Shown: piece after piece, positions 34,500 to 46,080 of the stretch
Position numbering within the stretch: position 1 is the first letter of the stretch
Layout of the letters: the number at the start of each line of letters is the position of its first letter
Assembly: GCF_000283155.1 (NCBI RefSeq)
Contig: NW_004454216.1
Span: 3,528,680-3,592,679, forward strand
Direction: 5' to 3'
From: Ceratotherium simum simum
Lineage: Eukaryota; Chordata; Mammalia; Perissodactyla; Rhinocerotidae
DNA length: 64,000 bases
Program-made: the position numbers and the translations under genes
The notes under the pieces: generated by a model
What the model saw: the letters and a program-made list of their open reading frames with translations, nothing else
The model's database searches: none
What the model was told of the DNA's origin: nothing

Positions 34500-34992
34500 G
34501 GCGTCCCCTTCAGTGTGGGATGGACCTAGTGACTTACTTCTAATGGACAGAATCTGATAAAAGTGATAGGATGTTACTTCTATGATTAAGTTACAAAAGG
34601 TTGCGCCTTCATTTTGTTGGACTCTCTCCCTTTTGACTTCTCTATTTGTACTTTGAGGAAGCAAGCCGCCATGTTGGAGAGGCCCACTCGACAAAGGCCT
34701 GAGGGCAGCTTCCAGCCAAAAGCCCGCAAGGAACTCTGGCCCTCAGTCCAACACCCATGATGAATGGAATCCTGGTGATACTCACAGGACTGATCTTGGA
34801 GTGGATCCTTCTCTAATTGAGACTTCAATATTGCAGGCACAGCCTGTACTTAGATTGCAGCCCATGGGAGACCCTGAAGGAAAAGACCCAGCTAAACTGT
34901 GCCTAGATTTCTGACCTACAGAAACTGTGAGAAAATGTTGTTCCAAGCTACCAAGTTGGGGAGTAATGTGAAGCAATAGATAACTAATACAT
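34500..34992 (+). mobile_element. MLT1-type MaLR solo LTR
   Basis: Ordered MLT1 phrases: GGGATGGACCTAGTGACTTA, AGTGATAGGATGTTACTTC, AGCAAGCCGCCATGTTGGAG, GCAGCCCATGGGAGACCCTG, CCAGCTAAACTGTGCCTAGA, TTTCTGACCTACAGAAACTG, AAGCAATAGATAACTAATAC. The last phrase is the canonical 3' end. No second LTR or internal region. Confidence 0.85.
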
Positions 34993-35489
34993 TGTTTTAA
35001 ATACTAAATTAGACTTTAAAAAAGGCACAGTGTGGACCTTCTCTGTGCCCATGGCTGTATTTACTCACTTAGGGAGAATTTGCCATCAAATATGTTTTAC
35101 TGACCTTTAACTTCCTGCAAGATATTCCCCGTCTCTACCTACCCTACCCCACCCCCAATTACTTCTGACAGATACCCTGGGTGTTTTCTCTCACATTTAC
35201 TTATGAATAAGTTCTATCAGCTACAATGAGATTTCTGTTTTTTCCTCCTTTCTGACCATAGCCCTACTTTTGCTGAGCCCTAGGAAGGTAGGGAAAAATT
35301 TCTCAGCCCTGCATCTGATAGGGAAGAATTCAAATGCCCCACTCCAGAAATTTCTACCCTCTCTGGGCACTGACATAAAGGTTCTGGAGCCTTCCACATG
35401 TCAGGGCAACCTGGGAAAGTCTCTGGAGTTCTTGATAAGCTGGAAACAGCTCCAAGTCCTGGGCTGAAGAGGAAAGACAGCCTATTTCC
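34993..35489. other. Unassigned non-coding DNA
   Basis: No repeat or gene recognised. Confidence 0.5.
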
Positions 35490-36792
35490 CCAGTTTTTAC
35501 TTTAAACTTTTCTTCTTTATTATATAGGCGTTTAAAGCTATAAATATTTTTTTAAGCACTGCCTTAGTTGCATCGCACAAATTTGTGAGGAGTTATTCTT
35601 TTCTTTTTTCCTTCAGTCTTTTTTCTCTTTGTGATTCAGTTTAGAGAGGTTTTACTGTTAGATCTTCAAGTTCATTGATCTTTTCTTCTGCTGTGTCAAT
35701 TTTCTATTAAGCCCATTTAGTGAATTTTTCATTTCAGATATTGTATTGTTTTAACTTTAAAAATTTATTTTTTCATATACCTTCCATTTTGCGCCTCACT
35801 GTGTTCATGTTTTCCTTCAAATCCTTGAACTTATTTCTAATAGCTCTCTTAAAGTTCTTCTCTACTAATTCCAACATCTCTATTTCTTTTGACTCTGTCT
35901 CCATTGATTGATTTTTTCCTAATTATGGGTGCATTTTCCTGCTTCTTTCACTCTAGCAATTTTTGAATTCCTACTAGAAATATAAAAATTAAGGTGCTGA
36001 GTTTCTAAATTTTGTTTCCTTCTTTTACAGAGTGTTGATATTTGTTTAGGCAGGCAGTTAAAATTACTTGCAAATCAGCTTGATTGTTTTAAGGCTTGCT
36101 TTTAAGCTGAAGCCTTGTTTATCAGCTTAGGCCTAGAATATCCTTTACTGTAGGGCTTGTTTACCTCTGCTACTAAAGCAGGAACATGCTGGGACCTCCA
36201 CTGAATGTTCCAGCGAGGACTCTTCCGTCTGGTTGGTTGGAAATCAAATATGTCTCAAGCCTGTGTGATCCTTGGGAATTGTTCAGATTACAGCTCTTTA
36301 GTAGCTATTCTTTTTCTGGTAGTTTTTCTTTGCCCAGTCTTATGAAAACCCATCCTATGCAGGCTTAGCTTAATATTCAGCCAAAGTCTCAAGGAGTTTT
36401 CTGTGTACTTTCTGGAGATCTTTCTCTGAATAGCTTTCTCCTCTCGGGTACTCTCCCCTGCAAAGTCCAATCACCCCAGCCCCCTCAACTCTGATCTCCG
36501 TCACCTCGATGCAGCAAAAACATTGTTTTCCTTGGATTTCTCTTCCCTGTGCTGTCATCTGGAAACTGTCTCTAGGCAGGAAGCTTGGGCTATCCGTTGG
36601 CACCTATGATTTGTTTACCTTCTCTTGAAGGTCAATGTCTAGCCTATTGCATAAGTTGTTTTCTCTTTTATACGGTTTTGTATTTTATGGTTTTGTATGT
36701 GTTTCAGCAGGAGGGCAAGATTCTCTCTGCCACTTTGGTTCCTAAACAGGGCTTCCTTGTGTCCTAATATCTTAAAAGAAATTAACACAAAT
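35490..36792 (-). mobile_element. L1M-related block (probably antisense), split by an ERE
   Basis: T-rich, with TTTAAAGCTATAAATATTTT and CACTGCCTTAGTTGCATCGC near the start. Next come TCAAGTTCATTGATCTTTTC, TTCTGCTGTGTCAATTTTCT and TGATTGATTTTTTCCTAATT. Later, AAGGCTTGCTTTTAAGCTGA leads into a C/T-rich part. The order resembles antisense sequence of old L1M elements. Orientation and family are tentative. Confidence 0.5.
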
Positions 36793-36808
36793 TGGTTTAT
36801 CAATATTT
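36793..36808 (+). repeat. Target-site duplication, left copy
   Basis: TGGTTTATCAATATTT, identical to 37059-37074. Confidence 0.88.
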
Positions 36809-37058
36809 TTTTTTTTATTTTGGTGAGGAAGATTGGCCCTGAGGTAACATCTGTTGCCAATCTTCCTCTTTTTGTTGAGGAAGACTGGCTTTGAGCTAAT
36901 ATCTGTGCCCATCTTCCTCTATTATTTGTATGTGGGATGCTGCCACAGCATGGCTTGATGAGTGGTGCACCGGTCCATGCCCAGGATTCAAACCTGCGAA
37001 CCCCAGGCTGCCGAAGCGGAACACAGGAACTTAACCACTGTGCCACTGGGCTGGCCCC
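36809..37058 (-). mobile_element. ERE SINE (short form), antisense
   Basis: Poly(T) at the left (tail), GAGGAAGATTGGCCCTGAGG, TGTGGGATGCTGCCACAGCA, ending TGCCACTGGGCTGGCCC (head complement). Perfect 16-bp TSD. The 163-codon minus-strand frame over 36639-37130 is produced by this SINE and has no gene support. Confidence 0.93.
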
Positions 37059-37074
37059 TGGTTTATCAATATTT
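37059..37074 (+). repeat. Target-site duplication, right copy
   Basis: Second copy of TGGTTTATCAATATTT. Confidence 0.88.
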
Positions 37075-38604
37075 ACTTCTCTTCTGCTTAGAATAAGACA
37101 TGAGCTCATTGGAATTCTGCTGGAAGGCAATTCCAGCTTACAGATACCAAGTTATACTTAGAATCACTCCTTTTTACAACAATGGCTTTGTTGCTAGTGC
37201 AAGCATTCTGCCTGCTCCCTCCTTCCTTTAGAATGAGTCTCTACCTAGGAGTCTTTGAATAGTCATGGAAATAGACACCTGTGAGGCCAGTCCTACCAGA
37301 CTGCCAAACAAGCCCAAACATGCCTGCATCCAAGAACTGGATATGGTTCATGTTTGGGAGTTCCAACCTCACTCCCACCTCTTCATGCAGTTATAATATT
37401 CCCTTACTCTCGATCATATCATATGTACAACACTCTGGCTCATCCTTCCTCCCATTGCATATTTGAGGTAGGCAAAAGAACTCCCTGTTCTCAATTCTTT
37501 TCTTTAGAAATTTCACTATAAGAGATGGCCAAATACAAACCTCCTGTTTGTATCGTAGGGAAAATATCCTGCCTAAAGCAATGGTTCTTAAATGTTAGCA
37601 GGCAGAAGAATTACACGGGCAGCTCTTAAAGATTCATATGCAGGTAATCTTAATTTTTCTAATATCAAATCAAATCTGACACAAAATCCCTCCATTTCCT
37701 AAGGCTAATGAGAAATTGATTTTCTGCCATTAATTGAGATTCTTGGCTTCAGGAGCATTAAACAATTCTAGGGGTCTTATTCGATGTATAACTTTTAGAG
37801 AGATAACTCTGATCTTTGATGGACCTATATGTTTCCATTTTCTAAGCCAGCATAGCTCCTGAAGGGAAATGGCCCTGGAGTTTTTGTGTCCACTTGCGCA
37901 GAGGGATCTTTGTCACACCTGGAAGCTGTACTTATATCATTTACCCTCTGGGCGTACACCAATCAACCAGACACCTCCTAAGAGTTCCTGCCTCCCTATG
38001 CTCTGCCAAGGAGTAGTGTAAGGGCCCTGGGTTTTTGCAGGGCTCTCTGCTTTCCTGGTCGTGGGGAATCTCTTCCTTTTCTTTACTGAGAATTTGCCCT
38101 CCTCCTTTAAGGCAGTGCATTATTTTCCATCTTCCTCAAGAATAGATATTGAGGAGGTGGTAGCAATCTCCCTCCATTGCCATTAGTCCTGAGGTAAGAG
38201 GATACTAACATCTATCTCCTTGAAAAAGAGAAGTAGGATTTATGAAAAGAAACATACACACAGACTAATGTCTCAATAATTTACCCCGCCCTGCATCATT
38301 TTTTTTCTAAGTTCAGTTGGCTTCTGCTTGTCTCACACACGGTTACTATGCTATATTTTCTAAATAATTTTAACTATAATATCTAATATTTATTATTTTG
38401 AAGTCTATATCATTTTAACTCTTTATGTTTACAGCTTGCTGCACTTCTTGAAGAAACTGAGTTCCATTTGTTCAATGGGGATAGATCCTGAAGGAGAAAA
38501 ACAGGCAAGGGTAATTTTGTAAGAAATTGAAATGTATCCCTCTGATGATTTTGGCAAAAGAGCTAAAAGATCTCCAAATGTGGCAAGTTTTTTTATTTCA
38601 GCAA
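37075..38604. other. Unassigned DNA, 1.5 kb
   Basis: A short MER5/MER20-like trace (AGCAATGGTTCTTAAATGTT, then GAAGAATTACACGGGCAG) occurs at about 37579-37625. Otherwise no repeat or gene recognised. Confidence 0.45.
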
Positions 38605-38720
38605 ATGTGAGTTTAGTGTCTACTATGGGTGCAATACACAGCACACTATTTTAAGTATTGTAGGTGGATTCAAAGATGGTCTCTACCCTTCAGAAGCTCG
38701 CATTCTGACAGACTGTTATA
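38605..38720 (-). mobile_element. L2 LINE fragment (antisense), weak
   Basis: GTGTCTACTATGGGTGCAAT, ATTCAAAGATGGTCTCTACC, TTCAGAAGCTCGCATTCTGA resemble the antisense L2 3' end. Confidence 0.45.
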
Positions 38721-38754
38721 CTGCTTTATGCATGCCTCCTACTCTCCAACTTTA

Positions 38755-38895
38755 CCTCTTCCCTTTTTCTCCTATCTCTCTCTGTCTCTCTGTGTGTCTT
38801 TTTCTCTTTCTGTCTCTTTCTCCCTGCTCTCTTTCTCTGCTCTGTCTCTCTCTCTTTCTCCTCTTTCCTCCATCCTTCTATCCTTCCCTTCACGG
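38755..38895. repeat. (TC)n-rich pyrimidine low-complexity tract
   Basis: About 140 bases almost wholly T/C, with runs of TCTCTC, TCTTTC and TCCTTC. It generates overlapping Ser/Leu-rich frames at 38629-39015 that are not genes. Confidence 0.88.
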
Positions 38896-39095
38896 ATCCT
38901 CTTTTGGCATCTCTATTTCATTCTGCCTGTCTTTTCTCTGCCAACAGTATTTCCCATCTTAATTAGAGTTTCTTTCCTTGTAACTTGGCCCATAGCTAGT
39001 GTGGTGGCCGCCTGACCCCTTTCCAGCTACTTTTCACTTTAATTCTCATTCTTAACTGCTTTCATCAGTCCAAGTTATAATTTGTAACTCATGTC

Positions 39096-39109
39096 AAAGT
39101 ACATGAGCT
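39096..39109 (+). repeat. Target-site duplication, left copy
   Basis: AAAGTACATGAGCT, identical to 40750-40763. Confidence 0.88.
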
Positions 39110-40749
39110 CATAATTGATGATGACATAAAGAAATGGAAAGACATCCCATGCACATGGATTGGAAGAATAAACAGTTAAAATGTCTATGTTACCTAAAGC
39201 AATCTACAGATTCAATGCAATCCCAATCAGAATCCCAATGACATTCTTCATGGAAATAGAAAAAAGAATACTAAAATTCTTATGGGGCAACAAAAGACCC
39301 CGAATAGCTAAAGCAATCCTGAGAAAAAAGAACAAAGCTGGAGGCACCACAATCCCTGACTTCAAAACATACTACAAAGCAATAGTAATCAAAACAGCAT
39401 GGTACTGGTACAAAAACAGACACACAGATCAATGGAACAGAATTGAAAGCCCAGAAATAAAACCACACATATAAGGACAGCTAATTTTCGACAAAGGAGC
39501 TAAGAACATACAACGGAGAAAGGAAAGTATCTGCAATAAATGGTGGTGGAAAAACTGGACAGCCACATGCAAAAGAATGAAAGTGGACCATCTGCTATCG
39601 CCATTCACAAAAATTAACTCAAAATGGATCAAAGACCTGAAGGTGAGACCTGAAACTATAAAACTCATAGAAGAAAATATAGGCAACACACTATTTGACA
39701 TTGGTCATAAAGGAATCTTTTCAGATGACATGCCTACCCAGACCAGGGAAACTAAAGAAAAAATAAACAAGTGGGACTTTATCAGATTAAAGAGATTCTA
39801 CAAGACGAATGAAACCATAATCAAGATGAACAGACAACCCACCAGCTAGGAGAGAATATTTGCAAAACATACATCTGACAAGGGGTTGATCTCCATAATA
39901 TATAAAGCGCTCACACAACTGAACAACAAAAAAACAAACAACCCAATCAAAAAATGGGCAGAGGAAATGAACAGACACTTCTCCAAAGAAGACATACAGA
40001 TGGCCAATAAGCACACGAAAAGATCTTCAACATCACTAATCATCAGGGAAATTCAAATCCAAACAACACTAAGATATCACCTCATGCCCGTTAGAATGGC
40101 TATAATCGGCAAGACAAAAAACAACAAATGTTGGAGAGGATGTGGAGAAACAGGAACCCTCATACACAGCTTATGGGAATGCAAACTGGTGCAGCCTCTG
40201 TGGAAAACGGTATGGAGATTCCTCAAAGAATTAAAAATAGAGATGCCCTACGATCCAGCTATCCCACTACTGGGAATCTATCCAATGAACCTGAAATCAA
40301 CAATCCAAATAGGCTTATGCACCCCTATGTTCATTGCAGCATTATTCACCATAGCCAAGAAGTGGAAGCAGCCTAAGTGTCCCTCGACTGACGATTGGAT
40401 CAAGAAGATGTGGTATATATATACAATGGAATACTACTCAGCCATAAAAAAAGACAAAATCATCCCATTGGTAACAACATGGATGGGCCTGGAAGGTATT
40501 ATGTTAAGTGAAGTAAGCCAGAAAGAGAAAGACAAACACTGTATGATCTCACTCATATGTGGAATATAAACCAACACATGGTCAGAGAAAACTGTATTGT
40601 GGTTACCAGGGGCAATGGGGGTAGGGGGTGGGCTGAAGGGGTGAAGGGAGACATATATATGGTGATGGGCAAACAAAAATGTACAACCCAAAATTTCACA
40701 ATGTTATAAACTATCAAAACATCAATAAAAAATATGATGCAGAAAAAAA
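39110..40749 (+). mobile_element. Young-looking 5'-truncated L1, 1.64 kb
   Basis: Contains the last third of ORF2 and a complete 3' UTR (GGTTACCAGGGGCAATGGGG, AACAAAAATGTACAACCCAA, AATTTCACAATGTTATAAAC), ending in an A-tail. A perfect 14-bp TSD flanks it. Divergence from a working L1 frame is low compared with the other copies here. The 3' UTR fits perissodactyl L1s as far as I recall. Confidence 0.95.
39181..40569 (+). pseudogene. L1 ORF2 C-terminal part, inactivated
   Basis: A single frame spans 39181-40569 and is broken only by TAA at 39472-39474 and TAG at 39847-39849. The stretch 39117-39180 encodes the preceding [19 protein letters not shown] in another frame, implying a small deletion near 39170. 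It covers the region after the reverse transcriptase core, then the Cys-rich motif C-x3-C-x7-H-x4-C at 40129-40182, and the usual end ([40 protein letters not shown]). Endonuclease and reverse transcriptase cores are missing, so it cannot act on its own. The last 227 codons are uninterrupted. Confidence 0.93.
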
Positions 40750-40763
40750 AAAGTACATGAGCT
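40750..40763 (+). repeat. Target-site duplication, right copy
   Basis: Second copy of AAAGTACATGAGCT after the A-tail. Confidence 0.88.
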
Positions 40764-42199
40764 ATGTGTTCTTCACAACAATGTCTTGCAGCAGGCAAGG
40801 CAGCTATCATTTACATGTAACAGATAAGTTTATTAAGGCACAAACAGAAAGTGTTATAGCCATAGTTTACTAGGAGAAAGGGAAAAATAGAACAAAGCGT
40901 TTCTAACTCTCAATATCAAGTTCTTTTCAACTCACCACAATAGCTTTTAAGACTCTTCTTGGGGCTTGCAGTGTAGTCCTTCACCACATGCAAGGTTGTG
41001 TTGTTCAGTGCCACCCAGATTGTTTTAACCATTCACCATCTTGAGGTTAGGGAATAAGTCTTACTCATCTCTCCTCTGCCAGGGTAGCACATTCTGCGGA
41101 CTTATTAGCTGCTCGATATATAGTTGATGATGTGATCCCAAATAATGTACTGCTTGGGGTTGGGCAGGCTAAGAGAACAGAGTGGGGTGGCAGCACAGTG
41201 AAGGGGAAGGGTTCTCTTGGCAATCTTGTCAGTTGTGTTTGTGCATTTTGTACATTTCTACACTGATGAATTGTGATGGATGTTGCAAATGATAAGCCAA
41301 TGTTGCATCACTCTTCTTACCTGCATGGAATTTTCAGTTGTGGACTTCATTCAATGAAGATGGATATGAAGTTCCAACTGTGGGAGGGAAAATTACCATT
41401 TTCCCCAGAATCAGATTGCTTTGACCTTTAACACTGATGTCAAAAAACATGGAGGTCCCTCCTCATCATATATAGCTGCCTTTGATTCTGGGAAGGTTAT
41501 CACTTTTTCCTCAGTGCCTCTCCCCTGCCTCTGCTGTATTTATGTTGTTGTGAGTGGTGTGCTACAGGGAAGTTTAGCTTGTAGGGAATGCTGTGCCTCA
41601 TTATGTAGATCACGTGGCCACAGGATTTATGCCTGTGAAATGATTGTTAGTTTGCCTACACTACTTTTTCACTTCAGAAGGAATTCATGTATCACAATCT
41701 CCTTATTCAGCCTCATGAAAATTAACACCTGCCTTCCCTTTGCTGCAAAGAGACGTATTGAAGATTGATGTTTATAAGAAGGACTGAACTCCTTTGAGCT
41801 AGTTGCCACCAATGGAAATGTTGTTATTGCATCCAATTTATGTAAGGAACGAGGAGAGTAGATTGATTGTGTGATTTGTTCAAGGTTATACATTTGATAA
41901 CAAATATAGTTATCAAAACAAGAGAGAAATGATGAGTGCACAGAAGCTGTCTCCCAACCAAACAAGGGTTTTTCATTATTCAAAAAGAATTCTTGAAAAA
42001 AAAAAAAGTTCCTATGCTGTCTTGAGGGTTTCTGTTTTTTTGTTTGTTTGTTTGACTTAAGACTAACGGCATACCTGGAATATTGTCTTCATTTCTCTCT
42101 GCTGTTGCACATAATTTTACTTCCCATAAAGCCCTATTCCAAACTCATCTACTTCCCAGATTACTTCACCTCCTTAGATTCTGGAGGTGGAATGTTGTA
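40764..42199. other. Unassigned DNA, 1.4 kb
   Basis: No repeat family recognised apart from a (TTTG)n run at 42037-42054. A 115-codon plus frame (41421-41768) and a 104-codon minus frame (41669-41983) overlap and show no family signature. Confidence 0.45.
42037..42054. repeat. (TTTG)n simple repeat
   Basis: Four TTTG units after a T-run. Confidence 0.85.
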
Positions 42200-42209
42200 G
42201 AAGACAGGA

Positions 42210-42400
42210 CAAGGACTCAGAGCCCCAATGTGGCACAGCAGTGACAAACTCTAAGTCTTGGTTTCTTCAGCAGCAAGATAGGGATAATAAAAAGTTGGTC
42301 CTTTATTTGAAAGTGTTGTAGCCAATGAGATAAAGCAAAAGAGTTATTTGTAAATTAGAAAAGACTATATAATTCTAGTTATTATTTTTATTATCCTTCC
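42210..42400 (+). repeat. MIR SINE, diverged
   Basis: Follows the MIR order: GTGACAAACTCTAAGTCTTG, GTTTCTTCAGCAGCAAGATA, GGGATAATAAAAAGTTGG, ending in ATTCTAGTTATTATTTTTAT. Confidence 0.5.
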
Positions 42401-44079
42401 TTTACTCTGTATATTCTACCTGGCCTTAATATAATACTCTGCACTATATTAATGTGTCTATTTGCAAATTGCTTTCTAAGCCTTCCCAAGCCCTTTTCGT
42501 GACTTATAAATTCTCCGAGGACAGGGCTATATCTTCTGTTTCTTTTATATCCAATGCCTCCTGCTCCCACACTGGTGCATTGTCAATCGATACCACCTTG
42601 AACATAAAATGCCGTGAGAAGCAGGTGACGGAAAATGACTTTGGATCATCCACGGACTATGACGCCAGCAATCTAGACAGTGTGCTTCAGTCAGAAAAAA
42701 TGAGAGCAGGAACTGGACAATACGGTTGTAAACTACAGCAGCCTTGACATGAAGCCACAGAGCAAATGGTTATTAGCCTTAGCAACAGACTTTCAGGGGT
42801 AAAAGGTGAGGGAGGTAAAAGAATTTTACTGCCTTATAAATAAAAGCACTGTTCCCTTATTAAGTCAAATCATGCAAACTTCATGGCTTAGCAAGTGGAG
42901 AGCTGTGGCCCCAGTGGGGCCCCCATATCTCTTCTCTGTGAGGTTTATGTTTCTCTTGGGAATTTCACTAGGAATCCATTGCCACTGGCTCTTCCCTAAG
43001 GACACTGCTCTCTCCCTTAAAAGCTCAGGCCCAAATGCAGACAAAATCCCTTTAGTATAGTTAAGAGCAGCAGGAAACATAAAGAAGTTTCCTAAAAGCA
43101 ACAAAAGACAAATGAAAAAACATGCAAAATATCTCAAACCGGTACATTTTATAAAGCATAGCTTTCTAGCCCATGAGAGATGCCAACTTGATTCCGAGGT
43201 TCACAGCTTGGTCCAGTTCTGCAGAGATATCTTTACTTCTTCCACTAAGAGCTGCTACAACATTACAAGCATCTTGCCTCGTTTTCTTGCTTCCAAAATA
43301 CGTATTTGATTTTATATGGAGTTGCTGTCATATCTCCCTGTTTGTCTCTGCTACTTGGTTACGAACTGGTGTAAAGACTCAAGGAGAAACTTCTGCCCCC
43401 CCACCCAGCCCCCAGGACCCTTTTACTAAGTTTTTAATTTCCTGAAGAGCAAACTTTCCCACTGGCCATCGCCATAGCTCGTGCTTCAGATTCCACGTTT
43501 TACAAATGAGAAATGGCTTGCGTTTTTGCTTAAAGGCTTCTAATTCTTGCAATAAAATTATTTAAGCACCTGAAAAAATAAGGACTCCTTTCTTTACACT
43601 GGAGAAAACTGTTCCTTACCTTTTGAAGATTCCTACATTAATTTTCAGGAAAACCCATGGATTTGCGGGTTTGGGTGTCCATGTTTTCAATTTCAATCCC
43701 TACAGCCCACGATAATGTAAGTACCAGTTATTATTTGACTGTTGCTCCAGCTGGGACCTGCCTGTGCTGCTATTATTAGCACATTAAATGGGAAATCATT
43801 TGCTTTCTTTCTTGTAGTCTAGCAGAAGTTCCAATGTGTAAAAACTGAGTCCCTAGTTGAAACCGTCTGATGTATCTAAGGACTGAAAGAAAACTGAGTC
43901 AAAGGAAGGCTCTCGTAAAACTTGGGACAGTTTCCCCAATGATTACAATTTTGAAAATTATAATACTATCACAACCAAGATATATTCACAACTTACTCCA
44001 ACTTTGCCAGTTTTACCGGGACTCATGTATGCGTGTGTGTGTGTGTGTATTAAATACTATACACTTTTTTCATCTATGA
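42401..44079. other. Unassigned DNA, 1.7 kb
   Basis: No repeat recognised apart from (TG)n at 44033-44049. The part near 43640-43860 looks like non-repetitive DNA with clustered homeodomain-type ATTA cores and an E-box (CAGCTG). Confidence 0.4.
44033..44049. repeat. (TG)n microsatellite
   Basis: About eight GT units. Confidence 0.85.
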
Positions 44080-46080
44080 GGACTTGTATATGTACCACCA
44101 TAGTCAAGGCATTGCACAACTCCAACACCACAAAGATCCCCTATCCTGTCCTTTTATAACCATGCCTATCTCCCTTCTGCACCTCCCTTCTGCCCCTAAA
44201 CCTTGGCAACCATTCTTCTGTTCTCTATTCCTAAAATTCTGTCATTTCAAAAATGTTATAAAATGGAATCTTACGGTCTGTAACTGTTTGAGATTGGCTT
44301 TTTTCACTCAGCATAATTTCCTAGACATCCATCCAACTTGCTATTTTCGATAATTCCTTCCTCTTTATTAATGAGCAGTATTCCATGGTATGTATGTCCC
44401 TCAGATTGTATAAACATTCACTTGCTGGAGAATGTATGGGCTGGTTCCAGTCTTGGGCTATTATAAATAAAGTTGTTATGAATATTTGTTTTCGTGGGGT
44501 CTTTTTCTGAAACGAAACTTTTCATTTCTCTGGGATAGATGCCCAAGAGTGCAATTGCTGGGTCATATGGTAATTTTCATGTTAAGCTTTATAAGAAACT
44601 GTCAAACTGTTTCCCAGAGTGGCTGTTCCACTGCAAATTCCCATCAGTAATGTATGGGTGATCTAGTTTCTGAATCCTTGCCAGCATTTGGAGTTGTCAC
44701 TACTTTTTATTTTAACCATTCTGATAGGTATGTGGTGATATCTCATTGTGGGTTTAATTTGTGTTTCTGTGATGGCTCATGATGTTGAACATCTTTTCAT
44801 GTGTTTATTTGCCATCTTCAATAAAATGTCTATTTATTTCTTTTGCCTATTTTCTAACCGGATTGTATAATTTTTACTTATTTATTTATTTTTGTAGTTC
44901 AATATTGAGAGTTATTTGTACATGTTAGATACTAGTCCTTTGTCAGACACATGGTTTGCAAATATTTTCTTCCAGTCTGTAGCTTGTCTTTTTATCCTCA
45001 TCACATGGGCTTTCACAGGCAAAAGTTTTTAATTTTGATAAGGTCTAATTTATAAATTTTTCCTTTTATGGAATTTGCTATTCTGTCAAGTATGACAACC
45101 TTTGATTAGTCCTAGATTCCAAAGATTTTTCTCCTTTTTTTTTCTAAATTTTTTTTGTTTCGTATTTTACACTTAAGTCCATGATTTACTTTAATTAATT
45201 TTTATATAAAGTGTGAGGTATGAGGTTTAGGTAGAGATTCACTTTTTTGCCTATGGATATTCCATTGATCTGGTACTTTTTGGTGAAAGATTCTTCTTCC
45301 ACTGGATTGCTTTCACCTTAAAAAATAATTTCAGCATATTTCTATGGGTCTATTTCCAGGTTCATTATGTGTTCAACTGACTTTATGGGTCTCATTATGA
45401 GTCTATTCTTCTGCCAATACCATACTGTCTTGAATTCTATAGCTATATAGGAAACCTTAGTATTGGGTAGAGTGTTCCTCCCCTTTATTCATTGTCAAGC
45501 TTGTTTTAGCTAATTTATGATCTGCACCCAAGCTTGTTTATGTCTACAAAAACAGCTTTCTGGGATTTTGATAAAAATTACATTAAACTTATAACTTACT
45601 TTAGATAGAATTGACATGTTTTACCACGTTGAGTTTGCTAATCCATGAACATGGTATATTTATCCATTTATTTAGATCGTCTTTGATTTTTTTCATCAAC
45701 ATTTTGTAATTTTTAGCATACAAATCCTATGCATATTTTGTTAAGTGTATCTCTAAGCATTTAGTTTTCTTTGGAGCAATTGCGATTGGTATTGTGATTT
45801 TAATTTCAGTTCCTATATGTTCACTATTAGTATCCAGAAGTGTAATTGATTTTTGTGTGTGGAACTTGTATCCTATGACCTTACTGAACTCACTTATTAG
45901 TTCTAAGAGTTTTTGTAAACTCTTGGGGATTTTCTGTGTAGACAATCATATCATCTGCAAATAGAGATAGTTTTATTCCTTCCTTCCCAATCTGCATGCC
46001 TGGTTAGAACTTCCAGTTCTATGTTGAATGAGACTGATGAGAATGGATATCATTGCTACTTAACTAATATATTGTAAAAG
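44080..46080 (-). mobile_element. L1 (antisense), 2 kb: 3' end and last part of ORF2
   Basis: Plus strand is the reverse complement of an L1 from its 3' end inward. Phrases in order: GAGCAGTATTCCATGGTATG, TGCTGGGTCATATGGTAATT, GAACATCTTTTCATGTGTTT, TTGTCAGACACATGGTTTGC, TAAGTGTATCTCTAAGCATT and AATCATATCATCTGCAAATA. Stops and shifts throughout; the minus frame 45727-45945 is a surviving ORF2 scrap. It ends abruptly near 46080. Confidence 0.85.

Noticed and set aside
34274..34976. Four overlapping minus-strand frames as a gene
   Set aside because: Most of the span is an MLT1 LTR read in the wrong direction; the frames conflict with one another.
36639..37130. 163-codon minus-strand open frame
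   Set aside because: Its middle is the ERE SINE at 36809-37058 and its ends are L1-like or unassigned flanks; the frame is an accident of the repeat.
38629..39015. 128-codon Ser/Leu-rich frame and the overlapping 76-codon frame
   Set aside because: Produced by the (TC)n pyrimidine tract at 38755-38895.
39886..40569. 227-codon frame as a host gene
   Set aside because: It is the C-terminal part of L1 ORF2 in a 5'-truncated copy, with the L1 Cys-rich motif and L1 3' UTR directly after it.
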